From Hydractinia symbiolongicarpus (Eukaryota > Cnidaria > Hydrozoa > Anthoathecata > Hydractiniidae), in the NCBI RefSeq assembly GCF_029227915.1, contig NC_079879.1, positions 20,600,501 to 20,664,500 of the forward strand: a DNA stretch of 64,000 nucleotides, given 5' to 3'. Below, piece after piece: positions 1 through 11,551 of the stretch; position 1 is the stretch's first letter, and each line of letters starts with the position of its first letter. The translations under genes and the position numbers were made by a program. The notes under the pieces are model-generated. The model was not told the DNA's origin and made no database searches. It worked only from the letters and a program-made list of their open reading frames with translations.

Positions 1-253
1 GTACATGTTACAAGCTCATCTTTAGTACATGTTACAAGCTCATCTTTAGTACATGTTACAAGCTCATCTTTAGTACATGTTACAAGCTCATCTTTAGTAC
101 CTGTTACAAGCTCATCTTTAGTACCTGTTACAAGCTCATCTTTAGTACATGTTACAAGCTCATCTTTAGTACATGTTACAGGCTCATCTTTAGTACCTGT
201 TACAAGCTCATCTTTAGTACCTGTTACAAGCTCATCTTTAGTACATGTTACAA
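1..253. repeat. 24-bp minisatellite, about 10.5 copies
   Basis: A 24-bp unit beginning gtacatgttacaagctcatc is repeated head to tail about 10.5 times from the window edge. The main variants are a/c at base 5 (catg or cctg) and one a/g. Because 24 is a multiple of three, two plus-strand frames and one minus-strand frame are open through the array. Frame 1 stays open to about position 378. It may be plain satellite DNA or the edge of a repetitive exon that starts before the window. Confidence 0.95.
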
Positions 254-393
254 ATATTAAAAACAAACAACACAAAACAACCGCTTTGTATTCATTAAAT
301 CTAAGTTGGTGTCCAAGTGAGCGAAATTATTATCTGGGAGTTGACATGACATTCTCTCCCTGCAAAGGAATTTATTAATATCCGTGAAAGATG

Positions 394-1183
394 GCGACCG
401 GTGTAATTATTTTAACTCCCTGTGAAAGATAACTCCCGGCGTCAAAATAAATTAGAAAATGCTCCCCTAGAGTAGAAATAACCTAGTAAATAATGACTCC
501 CCCAGTTAATGAACACTCCCTTTATTATCAAAGAGAAGTTCAAAGGCAAAGGGGAGTTAAAAATGTACTGGTTATTGAAAAGTACCTTTTAAAATATTTT
601 AAAGTTTATTGCAGTATTCGAATGTAAGGGTGGGTTAACACACTTTGACGTTATTTTGGTTTCTATTTCTATGAGCAGCTTTAACGGTTACAGTGTCTTT
701 ATTCTTTCCTAATTTTTTTAATATGTAACTTTGATAGGATTTCGAGAAAAAAAAATTATTATTTACTGTACTTCATATTCTGTAGTCATGTGTTTTTTAT
801 CACAAGTTTTGTCACTTCCCGCTGATTCACTTTAAAAATTGTTAAATACTATTAGATCTTTTTTAATTTATTTTCAGTTCAAAGCACAAATTTTTTCGCA
901 AAAAATGCAAACAAATGTTTTGCTCACAAATTTTTTAGTCAAGGCAAGAATTTCAGGAAAAGATCTTGATCGGGTCATTAAAATCGGGTAAAATTTTGGT
1001 CATATAAAATTTAGTAACTGAACCGAGTTTCTACCGTTTTACCCAAAAAGAAATAAAAGGGAGTCAAAATAAACTAGGGGAGTTATTATTTCCTGGGAAA
1101 TGTTCACTCTAGGGGGTAACAATTCACAAGTATATTATGACTGGGGAGTCATTATTTAGGGGAGTTAAAAATTCCGGTGACAG
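394..1183. mobile_element. candidate MITE with diverged inverted ends
   Basis: The left end (ccggtgtaattattttaactccc) and the right end read on the other strand (caccggaatttttaactccc) are similar. Further inward, aataatgactccccca and related GGGAGT/ACTCCC blocks pair between the left (about 394-560) and right (about 1060-1183) flanks. The core of about 500 bp is AT-rich and has no credible ORF. I saw no convincing target duplication, so the exact edges are uncertain. Confidence 0.45.
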
Positions 1184-1649
1184 CGGCACAAATGCTAATA
1201 TTTTCCAGCTTTAACGACGAATATCTTGCGGAAAAATAAAAAATATTATTATAGAATATTATTTTCCTAATTAGTATAATACTTTGAGAAGGTAAAGCTG
1301 TCTCAGGATATCACTTGAACTAGGTTGCTAGCTATAGCAGACAGCGCAGCTAGCTATCTAGAGCTCTTGAATTTTAACGACGACATAATTTCAGTAGTTT
1401 TTTTAAATTAAAAGCCTTTTGCCAACATTAGACAATTCAGTTCACTCAATTGAATGGAGTGAATCAGTAATATTATGACAATTTTGCCTATATCATAAAA
1501 AAAAGTTTTTTGAAAGGTCACTTACCGATTAAAAAACAAATTTAGCTAAAATGATGCATCATAATGTTTTATGAAACAAAACATGATGCAGGGGCTGCAT
1601 AAACATCTTGCATGTCAATGTCAATTACGCATCACTGCAACAATATATT
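1184..1649. other. intergenic, nothing recognised
   Basis: AT-rich sequence with short tagc-rich palindromic bits around 1330-1365. No ORF, RNA gene or repeat boundary could be supported. Confidence 0.5.
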
Positions 1650-1653
1650 TTAA

Positions 1654-2381
1654 CCCTATTCGGTCGGGGGGGGGGGGGGGGGGGATTCCACCCCCTTCCC
1701 CGACGTTTTTTTTTTAATATCTCCTTATGTTATGTGGCTATGAAACTTACTGAGTTTCAATATTTATCTATTAGACACCTGTATGCCGAATTTTTAGATC
1801 CCATACCTTTCAGAGGCTTTGACATTGGCCATTAGTCGAAACTACCCCTAAAAATCTCTATGAATTCCTTATAATGGGGAAAATTTAATAACTTCTGTTA
1901 GGATTATCCTTAGAACTTGAAACTTGCAACACGACTTTGTTTTATTAAGAAGAATCATTTTGCATAATTTGGACACGTGATTAATCCGATTTCCCGATTT
2001 TGTCGGCTTTTACCTGAAAAGGATTTTCGGACAATTTTTGGCAATTTTTTATGCGATCCACGTAAAAACCGGACAATACTATAAATAACTTTTATTTAGC
2101 TTTCAGAAACTTCAAACAGAATGCAAAAATTCGCTCTGAAACAAAAGTAATTAAAATTATAAGCAGATAGTGTCATTTTTAACAAATTTGAAGCTTCTGA
2201 TGACGTCACAGAAAATGTGCTGACGCAAGCAAATATTTATTTCTGCCATTTTGTTCCTTTTATGATGTACTATAAGCGTACCAAGTTTTATTCAATTTGA
2301 ACAACCCTATAAGAAGTTATTAAGGGGGCGGATTCCGCCCCCCGGTCATAGTATGTTCTAAAAACCCCGGACCGAATAGGG
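1654..2381. mobile_element. piggyBac-type MITE, copy 1 (TTAA target)
   Basis: The element starts CCCTATTCGGTC and ends with the inverse GACCGAATAGGG. It is flanked by TTAA on both sides (1650-1653 and 2382-2385). TTAA targets and a CCC...GGG terminus are the hallmark of the piggyBac superfamily. Next to the ends are G/C-rich palindromic blocks (ggcggattccgcc type), including a long G run at 1666-1684. The 728-bp interior has no transposase ORF, so it is non-autonomous. It contains a perfect TGACGTCA at 2201-2208. Closely similar copies are at 53078-53600 and 56742-57479. Confidence 0.85.
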
Positions 2382-2419
2382 TTAAATCTATTAACGGATC
2401 ATTTCATAAAACCTAAAAA

Positions 2420-2660
2420 TTGATTTACCGCTGTTCCTGGCGTAAGGAATATGATGCATGGCTATGATAATTACTGACTTTTTATATTTATGTACTAGAC
2501 ACTTTCATGTGAAAACTTTCGGTCCCATACCTCTGAAAGCCTTTGGCCATTTCTTTAAAAAGAAATCTTTTGAAATCCTTACAAGAGAAAAACGCATTAG
2601 GATTGTTCTTAGAACTTGAGCCACAAAACAACTTTGTTTAGTTATGAGCTGGGAAACAAA
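2420..2660. mobile_element. truncated internal fragment of the TTAA MITE
   Basis: About 230 bp matches the first third of the MITE interior, with shared strings such as ggctatgata, tcccatacct and cttagaacttga followed by acaactttgttt. It lacks both termini. It sits immediately after copy 1, in the same orientation, and is more diverged. Confidence 0.6.
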
Positions 2661-2793
2661 ACTATCCTCGCAAGCGAGAAAGTAATAATAGGATTTTTAC
2701 TACATTTGCTAATTATTAAAGTACCGGTCAAAGCAATTTACACCATCAAGCTTCCTCTCGCCCTCGCTGTATAGACACTACCTGTGTCTATGT

Positions 2794-3406
2794 GACGTAT
2801 GGAGTGTGGTTTCTATACGGAGTAATACTCCATATAGCTGCTATACGGAATTTGGTTTAGCTATGCGGAGTTTGCCAACGAATGTTCTTAAAGTGAAATA
2901 TTGCAATATATTAGATGACTGCTTGAAATTGTTTCCGAAAAAAATCAAACAAAAACACCATAAAGAACAGGTTAAAAAGACAAGCACATCATTTTCCTAC
3001 TTTTTTATCCATCGTAAACATACAAAGTACATTGAACCTATAAGAAGTGTGGGAACATAAGTTTGATTGCAGGAAACGGATTATGGCAAACAGATTGTGA
3101 GATTAGCTATGCGGAGTATACATAACGTGCTATAGGGTGTATGCCATACGGAGTATACTATACGGAGTATGCCATACGGAGTATGCCATGCGGAGTATGT
3201 CATATGGAGTATGCCATACGAAGTGTGACATGCTTTAAATACGAAGTATGCTATACGTAGTGTAACATGATTAGAGTATACGGAGTGTGACATGCTTAGT
3301 ATGCGGAGTAGTGTAAGATGCTTAGTATAAGGAGTATATGGAGGAGTGTGACAAGCTTAGTATACGGAATGTGACATGCTGAATATGCGGAGTGTGACAT
3401 GTTTGG
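2794..3406. repeat. degenerate tandem repeat of 'tacggagtatgcca' type
   Basis: From 3106 to 3406, short units with core catacggagtatgc (about 14 bp) repeat. They change downstream into longer units of about 23 bp containing tgtgacatgcttagtatacg. A few related units occur at 2794-2880, separated by about 220 bp of ordinary sequence. Copies are imperfect, which argues for an old minisatellite. Confidence 0.75.
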
Positions 3407-3644
3407 TAGGAACAGAATTCGATGTATTGTTAATGAGATAAGGTATACAATATGGCTGGTATAAAAGTACACAATTTTAAAGTTGCATAATAAAAAGTCA
3501 TTGATTAATTTTATTGCATATAGAAACATACAAAACAAAGTTCTAAAGCTTAGAATGAATACAATGAAAACCATAAAAATAAACTTCATACAAAACGCAA
3601 ATAGTAAACAACATCATATGCTGAAACAACAGGAATATATATTA

Positions 3645-3675
3645 CTAGTCGTTAGCCCGTGGAAAAATCCACGGG
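3645..3675 (-). mobile_element. Helitron-like 3' terminus (family 1)
   Basis: Read on the minus strand, the 20-nt hairpin cccgtggatttttccacggg is followed by about 7 nt and CTAG. That matches a Helitron 3' end (hairpin 10-12 nt before CTRR). The rest of the element to the right could not be bounded. A gacagacggacagacagaca tract at about 5315-5340 resembles the reverse of the family 5' region but is not a clear end. Confidence 0.6.
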
Positions 3676-6574
3676 TTCGCCAACGCGACACCAATGATAT
3701 CTTGAACTTCGTACAAAGCTCATAAAAAGCAGGAAATAGCAATACCAGCATTTTTTTATACAACATCCCACTGCTCAATTTGTTTATTAACCTAGAAAAT
3801 AAATATTATTCTTTGATCTGTTCCAGGTTTTTATCACAGTCATAGACTTTAAGTACGTAACATCGGTATGGTGCTATTCCCCAAAACTTCTTTCTGTAGC
3901 CAACCTACATACATTTTTTTTACGTCTCTATGAGGTGTTCCAAGCCTGGTAAGTGTAGGAGTTATTTGTTGTCAAATTTAATTTACGTACAATAATTTCG
4001 GACAGACAAAGTACGACTGTATTTGTACAGCCCAAAAAGAAAAGATTAATTTGATCACGTATAGAATGACAAAAGTTGAACTTAAATCTGCAGAAAATTT
4101 AAATACGAAACCAAGAAACTTTGACTAGTCTGCCTTCAAACGTGTCATTTTCACAACAAAGCATAGAGGGAAGAGAAAAATAAGTATTATAAAATGTCAT
4201 CACCCCAAATTAATCCCGAACCAAAACTCTGTCGGATTTTTATAACTATTGCACTACAACCTCAAATTTGTTTATCCGCGATTTCTAATGCCGTTTTTTT
4301 ACTAAAAAATTCTAACATGACCTGACTATGTAAAATTATTGAAAACAAACTGAGCAATCAGGCGTCGTTCAAATGACATTACGTTTAGTTTGATTGCGTC
4401 ATATGATTTGAACTGATGTTAAAGTAAATTTTTAAAAAACCGCATCAATTTACATTTGTCTGAGACAAAGATACTTTGATTATTAATATCTGTAGCTAGT
4501 TACCCATTAGAAAAAATATGATTTTGAGAAGGGTAGATGTATGTCGATGACCTCATCAGTTACCCGTTGTTGGAGATTTCTATGTAGGTTAGCCTCGGTA
4601 TGATAAATTGACTGAACTTTCGGACTTGGTAAGTTATCCACAAAGGAAATGATGTCAGTTATTTTCATTCATTTCATTAATATTTAAGTCATTGCATTGC
4701 TATTTTAAGGCTAAACAAGATGCAGAGACCGCTATCTCTCTATTTAAAAGGTGCAACTACAATACGTTCAAAGTAGTAACACAACCAATTCTGTTGTTTA
4801 ATTTACCAAAGTGAAAACCAAAGTGGTGTATGCTACTTGGCTTGTGACCACAAACCATGCTACTAGCTTTTAAAGCCCATTATATGACTTTGGTTAGTTG
4901 CTAAAAGAACATTTTGGACACAATAACATTTTAAGACGTCTGGATGTAGTCAAAAAGTGTGCGCACATTCAAAGCAGCTAAATGGAGCGACCAGCCATAT
5001 TTTTTGAATATAATTTTTCGAGGAAACCGCTTCAGAAATATGATGGTTCACAGTACACACGCTTTTATACAAGAGTATTAAAATGCACACAGGGCCTTGT
5101 ATTTTTCACACTCTTTTGCTGTACCAGTTAAAATAATTAATTATTATTAATGTGAGCATTTTTTCTGCACAATTAACTAAAGTAAATACTCCTCCCTAGA
5201 GGACAACTAAATCAGTAATACGCTGGCAGTAAAACTTCCTGTCGAAATGGCTGGTTTATTTTATGATAAAAAACTGCATGGGTTTTGCTTCTCTCATAAT
5301 TTCACAGAAGAAAGAAAATGGACAGACGGACAGACAGACATTTTCAAAGAGGAAGTGAGTTTTCTTGTTAGAAGTATGCCACGAAACTAAAAATTTTTGA
5401 AGTTGTTGTTTTGTTCAATAAAATAAACTTTGGATTTACTTTACCTTGAAACCGAATTTTCGATTTTCATACACCATGCAAACAAACAAAAAAAGGAGAG
5501 GAATTCGAATTATTCTGATATTGTTATTGTTGCTTTAGGCAAGCGAGTTTTTTGCATGATTTACATAATTCTAAGAAATATATAACAACTCCATTGCTTG
5601 CAATTTATCGCCCACTTAGTTTTCTTTTTATCGTGGCATAACCCTATAAGCTAATTATCAGCAGTTACTATCGCCCACTTAATAAAAACAACTTATGCAT
5701 TATCTTCTCCTACTGTCGATGCTTTACTTCTAATTTGAAGTGATTGAAATTGATGATTCAGTAGTTAGTTATGATAAATAGATTCTTGGCAGTTTCCATT
5801 GTAAAAAAATGTTTCTAAGGAAACGAAAATGGCAAAAGAAAGAAAATAATGCTGTTAATGATGATATATTCAACCGCAAGTATCTTAAGTATTTAAATCA
5901 CCATATTTGCTGTTATTCTCCATTCTCTAATATTCCTTCCTGTCTAATATTCCAACCTGTCTAATATCGCCGTCCTTTTGGCATGAGCTGATAAAAAAAT
6001 CTATTGCTATATATTTTTATCAAGTTTGTACAATACCATGTTCTCTTATCGGTGTGTAGCATATCAACGTGTGTAGAATTTTAAATGCATACATGCAAAT
6101 ATTAGAATAAAGTTGACTTTTTTATTGCGCGACGCAGATTTGTGCAATACAAAACCTATTTGTAAAAGTTATTTTACGCGTCGTAATTCTGTGACTTTTT
6201 TTAAAAACTTGAAGGATTTATCTCATTATCTATTTTTCAGTCGTGAATGAAGCATCCCGGCTTTCCAATACCCTGCCTCTGTTATGCACTCGTCTTTTCT
6301 TAAGATTGGAACACTAATCATGCAGCGGGAAAAAAGAGTAACATGCCACGTTAATAAACTGCGCCAAATTTTTAACTGCTTTTTTAAGTATTTCCCCCAT
6401 ATCTTTTATATGGTAAGATTAAACACTATCAAAGTATTAGACATGTAAACTAAGTTAGGAATTAGGGTCAGCGGCTGGCTCAGGTGGGCGAGATCTCATC
6501 TACTTTCTCAAACTTTGATTAAAAATAAAACGTTTTATGAGAGTCGAAATAAAATATTTATACAAAATGATCCA
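3676..6574. other. long gene-poor stretch
   Basis: About 2.9 kb of AT-rich sequence with no ORF resembling a protein and no splice-consistent exon chain that I could build. The only landmark is the short purine/pyrimidine tract with gacagac repeats at about 5315-5340, possibly a decayed Helitron 5' end. Confidence 0.5.
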
Positions 6575-6714
6575 TCTATATTATAGTACCCGTATACGTC
6601 TGTGTGTCTGTCTATCACGCAAAATGGTAGCTTAGCTGCGCAAGTAGCGAGACGCACACGGTGCGGTAAAAAAGGATGGGCGTACCCGTGGATTTTTCCA
6701 CGGGCAACCGATTG
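6575..6714 (+). mobile_element. mini Helitron-like element (family 1)
   Basis: It begins TCTATATTATAGTACCCG after an A. It carries the family string aaatggtagcttagctgcg and ends with hairpin cccgtggatttttccacggg (6685-6704) plus caaccgATTG, where other copies have CTAG. It is 140 bp, non-coding and non-autonomous. The last four bases have decayed. Confidence 0.7.
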
Positions 6715-7363
6715 GTTTGTAAAAAATAATCGTTTTGTACCTTGTTTTGAACAAAGTAGGCTCTATTCAAAACACTAGCTATGTAATAACTAAAAATTTC
6801 TGTACCACTACAGTAGACTGGTACCGCTTCTTACTTTGCTAGTCTGCTGGTAAAAACGGCGGCAAAAAGGTGCCCATTGTGAAAGTATACCGGCTTAAAA
6901 GCAATATAACAAAAAGCAATGTTCTTCTTTTTATTCAATGGCTATATACGATCTTCAATTGTTTTTGGGGTGGACAAAGTTGATGTTGAAGCTGAATGTT
7001 TCTCATTCTAATAAACAAGTATCAAAAACCAACAATTTTCACAACCAAGCAGTATGTTCAGTTACGCCACGCAGTCCATAGTTGTATACGTTCATGCAAT
7101 CACGTTTAACTTGATTGTGCAAGTTATTTCATTAGAGTAACCGCTAGTAAATTTTAAATTTGTGACAGTAAAAATTTACATTATTTTTAAACAAGGGGAA
7201 GTACAGTAAGATACAATTAAAAAAAAGTTCCGGTAATGATTCAGCAAACAATAGCCAATTAAATACAGAAAGACGATTTCCTCCATTATTTACGCGTGAT
7301 ATAATTTTCAACACAGAAAGCAAGAGGGCGTCATGTTTACATCAACAGCGTAACTGGTATTTT
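6715..7363. other. intergenic region upstream of the GPCR promoter
   Basis: AT-rich sequence with no coding signal. It ends at the E-box and TATA elements annotated next. Confidence 0.5.
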
Positions 7364-7483
7364 GTCACGTGACATTTCCAGTTGTACATATACCATGGTT
7401 GCGATATGTGGTACAATATAAATAAGGCACACATGTTCAATGTGTTCACTACCCAAGGAAGGAAGTTGCAGACGCATATAGCG
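7364..7483 (+). promoter_or_regulatory. putative GPCR core promoter and 5' untranslated exon
   Basis: A perfect palindrome GTCACGTGAC (7364-7373) contains the bHLH E-box CACGTG. A TATA box, TATAAATA, lies at 7417-7424. Transcription would then start near 7445-7450. The presumed 5' untranslated exon ends at gcg|GTAAGA (donor at 7484). The matching acceptor is tttttttatttAG at 8630-8631, just before the GPCR start codon. All positions are inferred from motif spacing; no transcript was available. Confidence 0.5.
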
Positions 7484-8631
7484 GTAAGATATTGCATTTT
7501 AAGAGTTTCGTACTTGGTATTAGAGAAACCAGAATTTTTCAGACTTTGATAGATACAGTTGCTGTTCGATAAACTCTTAAAAATTATTTTATATACAGTG
7601 ATTTGATTTCTACAGTGATTAGCTTGTCTTCTTCACCGCCCGATCCTCGTAATAGATTTTAATCACTCTAGGAAAGACCAAGAAGTAAGTAAATCTTCAC
7701 AAGTCCTGTTGAGCTATGTATGCTGTGTGACGTCAAAAATAAACAAAACTTGTGCGAACCAAGTTGGATTTTGTTCGATAATGGTGGTGACCGTTAATGT
7801 AATTATCGATTTTGGTGGACAAAATTTTGACATTAAAAAAAAAAATTATGCCATGCTGTTTTCGTGATATGTAATAATGTTTTCATTACAAAAAAACCTA
7901 TATATATGTAAGATTTTTCGTTTTACTTAGCGAATGTTCCACATATCTGAGATTCCACTTATTTAACGAAATTAAATAAATAAAAGTTTAAGATGAGTGT
8001 TATTTTAAAGAACCAGGCCGTCCGGATTGGTCGTCTGCTCCATAAAAAATCTCCGCTATTAATAAATCTTGTTTACATCTTTGCGAGCGTTAAATTATTT
8101 ATAATTGAGTATTTTTACACAATTGTTAAGCGGGTGGCTAAATTTAAAAAGAATAATACCGATAGTAACTTTTCATTTTCAACATAAAAAATTATGCAGA
8201 AAAATTGCTAGGAAGGCATATAGAATGCAGTTAATTATTGGTTAATATAGTAATTATATTGGTACATTTTAGGATTTGGAATTATGTTTTTTTTTTCTCG
8301 CTTAGATTTTTTCTGGCTACCACAAAATACATTTTGTTCGCCACTCTTTTAAAAGAGTTTGACAAGACAACTCCAAGGTACAAGGGAAAATGCTTCTACT
8401 TAGTTAAGGTTCCACTTATCCGGGATTCCACAACTGGATATTGCTTCAATTTCACTGCCAATAAACAAGTGTTTCAAGAAACTTGTTAATACTAAAAAAG
8501 CTTCGAATTTGCACAAATTTAACGCATTTCTTTAATTGGCTGTTGTCTGTGCCTTCTAACTGTTTCTAAGCGTTGTACAATGAAAAAGTACAGTTAAATG
8601 CTTATGTAATAAATGTTGTTTTTTTATTTAG
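7484..8631 (+). other. inferred 5' UTR intron of the GPCR gene
   Basis: A GTAAGA donor and a pyrimidine-rich ...tttag acceptor bound about 1.15 kb. Small ORFs inside (7993-8187, 8238-8489) have no recognisable domain and are probably chance. A consensus CRE, TGACGTCA, is at 7728-7735. Confidence 0.4.
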
Positions 8632-8660
8632 GTGGTATACCTTTCAGGAGAAAAGTTACA

Positions 8661-9680
8661 ATGGTAATAAAATGCGCTGAGGAGATACTAATGCATGCAA
8701 ATGACACATTCTATTTGGCGAGTTTAAGCAAGAGAGAAATTTTTCCAAAGACAGTTTATTTTATTTTATGCGTTCTAACTGTAATCATATACGCCATTAA
8801 CTTAACAGGAAATGCAGCAGTAATATTTTCTATTTTACTACAAAAAACCTTGAGAACACCTATGAATTATCTTATTTTAAATCTGTCGATTATACACATT
8901 TCTTCTGGTACGAACATCCTGTTTTTCACGTTTGTTACGGATACTGGATCAGTTGTGGACACACAGAAGAATCAAGATCTTTTATGTGGGTATAGTGAAG
9001 GAGTGGGATTTTATTCAATTTGCGCGACAGTATATTTGTTTACATTGTGTGCCATTAGCATAAACAGGTTCCTTGCCGTCCAATTTCCAACGAAAAAGGA
9101 ATACCGAATGAACAAGAAAACAGTGATTATATACAATGTACTCGCATGGTTTGTTTGTGCTGGTTTGGCTTCTCCATCATTCCTTTCTTTTCGTTACAAC
9201 AGGCATGTCCGACTATGTTTGCGACAATGGAACAATATCAAACATTCATTTGTATATCGAATAATTCTTATTTTCTTTGCTGTTACAGTTCCATTAGTGT
9301 GTTTTCTCCTAGCTTTATCCGCTGTTATATGGAAACGAACGAGAAGCAGATTTAATCGCCAAAATAGCGCATCAGCAAGAACTACACCGCTCAAAAAAGC
9401 AGAGAAATTGATTGCGTTGTCGATGGTAATTTTATTCATCTGTTGGATTCCTTTCGTGATATACTGGTGCTTGTGGACTGTAGGCTACTTTCCTGGTTGC
9501 AGTGGTAGCATTAATGCTATGAAGTGGATTCGAGTGACGATATTATGCTCAACAATCAATGGAGCAATTGATCCATTCCTTTATACGTGTGGCAACACGA
9601 AACTAAGAAGAGCAGTGACATCATGCCGTACCTGGTTGCTATCACGGAAAAAAGTTTCTGCCGTAAATAACGTAATATGA
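8661..9680 (+). CDS. class A (rhodopsin-family) G-protein-coupled receptor, orphan
   Basis: A 339-aa plasma-membrane receptor with seven hydrophobic segments in one exon. Class A landmarks (numbered from Met 8661) are Asn51 of TM1 (LTGN), the Cys109-Cys186 pair for the extracellular disulfide, CWIP in TM6 (261-264) and DPFLY in TM7 (304-308). Departures from the norm are His79 where TM2 normally has the sodium-binding Asp, and INR (134-136) instead of DRY. TM7 has no opsin-type retinal lysine in the expected NP-adjacent region. The first in-frame ATG at 8613 lies before a strong splice acceptor (8631), so I prefer the ATG at 8661. There is an N-glycosylation site near the N-terminus (NDT). 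The ligand cannot be told from sequence; an amine- or peptide-type receptor is a guess. Family assignment is firm. Confidence 0.9.
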   Translation: MVIKCAEEILMHANDTFYLASLSKREIFPKTVYFILCVLTVIIYAINLTGNAAVIFSILLQKTLRTPMNYLILNLSIIHISSGTNILFFTFVTDTGSVVDTQKNQDLLCGYSEGVGFYSICATVYLFTLCAISINRFLAVQFPTKKEYRMNKKTVIIYNVLAWFVCAGLASPSFLSFRYNRHVRLCLRQWNNIKHSFVYRIILIFFAVTVPLVCFLLALSAVIWKRTRSRFNRQNSASARTTPLKKAEKLIALSMVILFICWIPFVIYWCLWTVGYFPGCSGSINAMKWIRVTILCSTINGAIDPFLYTCGNTKLRRAVTSCRTWLLSRKKVSAVNNVI

Positions 9681-11350
9681 GATGTGATATAATAGTAGAG
9701 AGAAACGCCCTATTTGTACTGGGGTCAGACCCGCTAGTTTCTTTATTAATTTTTTTGAATTAGCTGCAAAGGAAGAAAGTGATGCACGAGCAAAAAGCTA
9801 ATTTTTTGTCATAGCAACGAAATATTTTAACGCTTTATTAGACCAAAAATCAAAAGCTTTATTTGTTTCTGCAAGGTAAATTTAAAGATATGAAGACATT
9901 ATCACAAAATCAAAAATGCCACCAAAATTATTTTTTCAAGGAACATAGCTCTTTCTATTTAGGAAATAGGTTAGGGGGAGCCTCTCCTTGGACTTAAAGA
10001 CTCTGGAAAAGGCCCTTAAAAATCTGTCTCCCCCTTCTATTACATACATCCCCCCCCCAATTATGCAGCACGTTTAGACTTTTCAGCAGTATTAGGAAGT
10101 GAAAAAAATGTCGTGTTTTGCGAAAGATAATCTAACTTCCTGACAACAAAATGAGAATTAGTTAAGGCTATTGCGTTAGTAGGAGGTCCGGAAACACAGT
10201 TTCAAATAACAATAAAAATAAATAAATTAAAAAGCACTTAACTATGCATTACCTTCCCCCTATTTCAGATATTGAAATACAGCTCTATCAATATCTACAC
10301 TAACACCCACCCGACCTAAAAACTCACAACATTGGATCCGTAATAACCTGCATGTAAATAGGTTACTAAAAGTTTTCGTGTGTACTGATTTCTTGACGCA
10401 TATCTATGCAAAAATTTCTTAAATATGTGCAAACTAGTACACTTTTATACTGAGTCGCCCAGAAAATGTGTTTGAGATCAAATTTTGCAATAATATCAAT
10501 TTTAATAAAAATAAAAAAATAAAAAGCGATTCTCATGGTTGGAATTAGTCAGATATTTTAAATATTCTTTGCAGAACACAGTATATATACTAGGCTTTGT
10601 GCCAAATGCTTTATCCAGGCCAGAAAAAACACTGTATGCCTTTAAAGCATAGTGCTGAAGTAGTCAAATTAAACTTATGATAATGATGTAGAAAATCCCA
10701 TGATACAAATCTTGTTATGTAAAATTGATGATTCAAATAATAACTTCCGAACATTGTCAATGAGCCTTATAGTTCAATATTTCCGTGTGTATTTATGTAG
10801 ACGTTCGAAACTTTCAAGTGCTTACGATGGCTATTTTAACAACGCAGATCTCAAAACAGATAGAGCAGAGGAACAAGTATACACTCTTTATCATGTAATT
10901 CACAATTTATATAAAAACTAAATGTGATCTTCAGAGAATTCCTATATTCGCTACATTGAATGCTCCGTTTGACGACTTTTAATGTCTTCTAATACATATA
11001 GAAAAAACGATTTGTAGCCAAACCATAGCAGCCATTTAGCTATGACTACACTTTCTTGGTTCCATTTTATGAAAATTAAGTGCAAAATCTCTAGCGGAAG
11101 AAAGACATTGACGAAGTTGGCAATAGTAAGTGCTTAGATCGCCCTAATGATATTAGTGAATGTTTTTTAAAGCTAGCTAGCTTTCCTGAAAATTTGACAT
11201 TAAAAGGGTTTTTGAAGCATTACAAACTTTTACCAAACATTAACAATTACGTAGAACTATTTTTAGGCGAAGTTTTAGACAAATAATGATGCTCAAATGG
11301 CAGATACATAAAATAATAGTTGAACTTATAACCTGCAAACTAGCTAGTTA
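9681..11350. other. intergenic after the GPCR gene
   Basis: The 3' untranslated region is presumably at its left side, with candidate AATAAA signals around 10207-10225. The rest is AT-rich and without supported features. A 73-codon ORF at 10700-10921 has no domain signature and is judged chance. Confidence 0.4.
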
Positions 11351-11551
11351 TTTCTACAATAATAGCCGTCGTCTATTTTTCTGTCTGTTACGGAAACACA
11401 AAATGCAATGTGTCTAGGGCAACTAGTCTCCATAATAAAACCCGTATGCTTCTGTCTGCTACTCAGAATTGGACCGCAAGTAGCAAGACGCACACAATGC
11501 AATAAAAAGAGAAAGGCGAAACCCGTGGATTTTCCACGGGCCACCGACTAG
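11351..11551 (+). mobile_element. two tandem mini Helitron-like elements (family 1)
   Basis: The first part (11351-11426) starts with the family 5' sequence aataatagccgtcgtct and ends in CTAG without a hairpin. A second begins directly at TCTCCATAATAAAACCCG (11427) and runs to hairpin cccgtggattttccacggg (11522-11540) and CTAG (11548-11551), followed by T. The CTAG-to-TC junction with no spacer is the same head-to-tail arrangement seen in the 22-31 kb array. Confidence 0.75.

Noticed and set aside
1-253. Could the array at the window start be CRISPR
   Set aside because: Units are contiguous with no unique spacers, and the genome is eukaryotic.
2806-3589. Several ORFs over the 14-bp repeat region
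   Set aside because: Tandem repeats create open frames; codon content is repetitive and no start context or domain is seen.
8613-8660. Upstream GPCR start codon
   Set aside because: The stretch reads through a pyrimidine-rich acceptor at 8631 and adds a leader without any signal feature.
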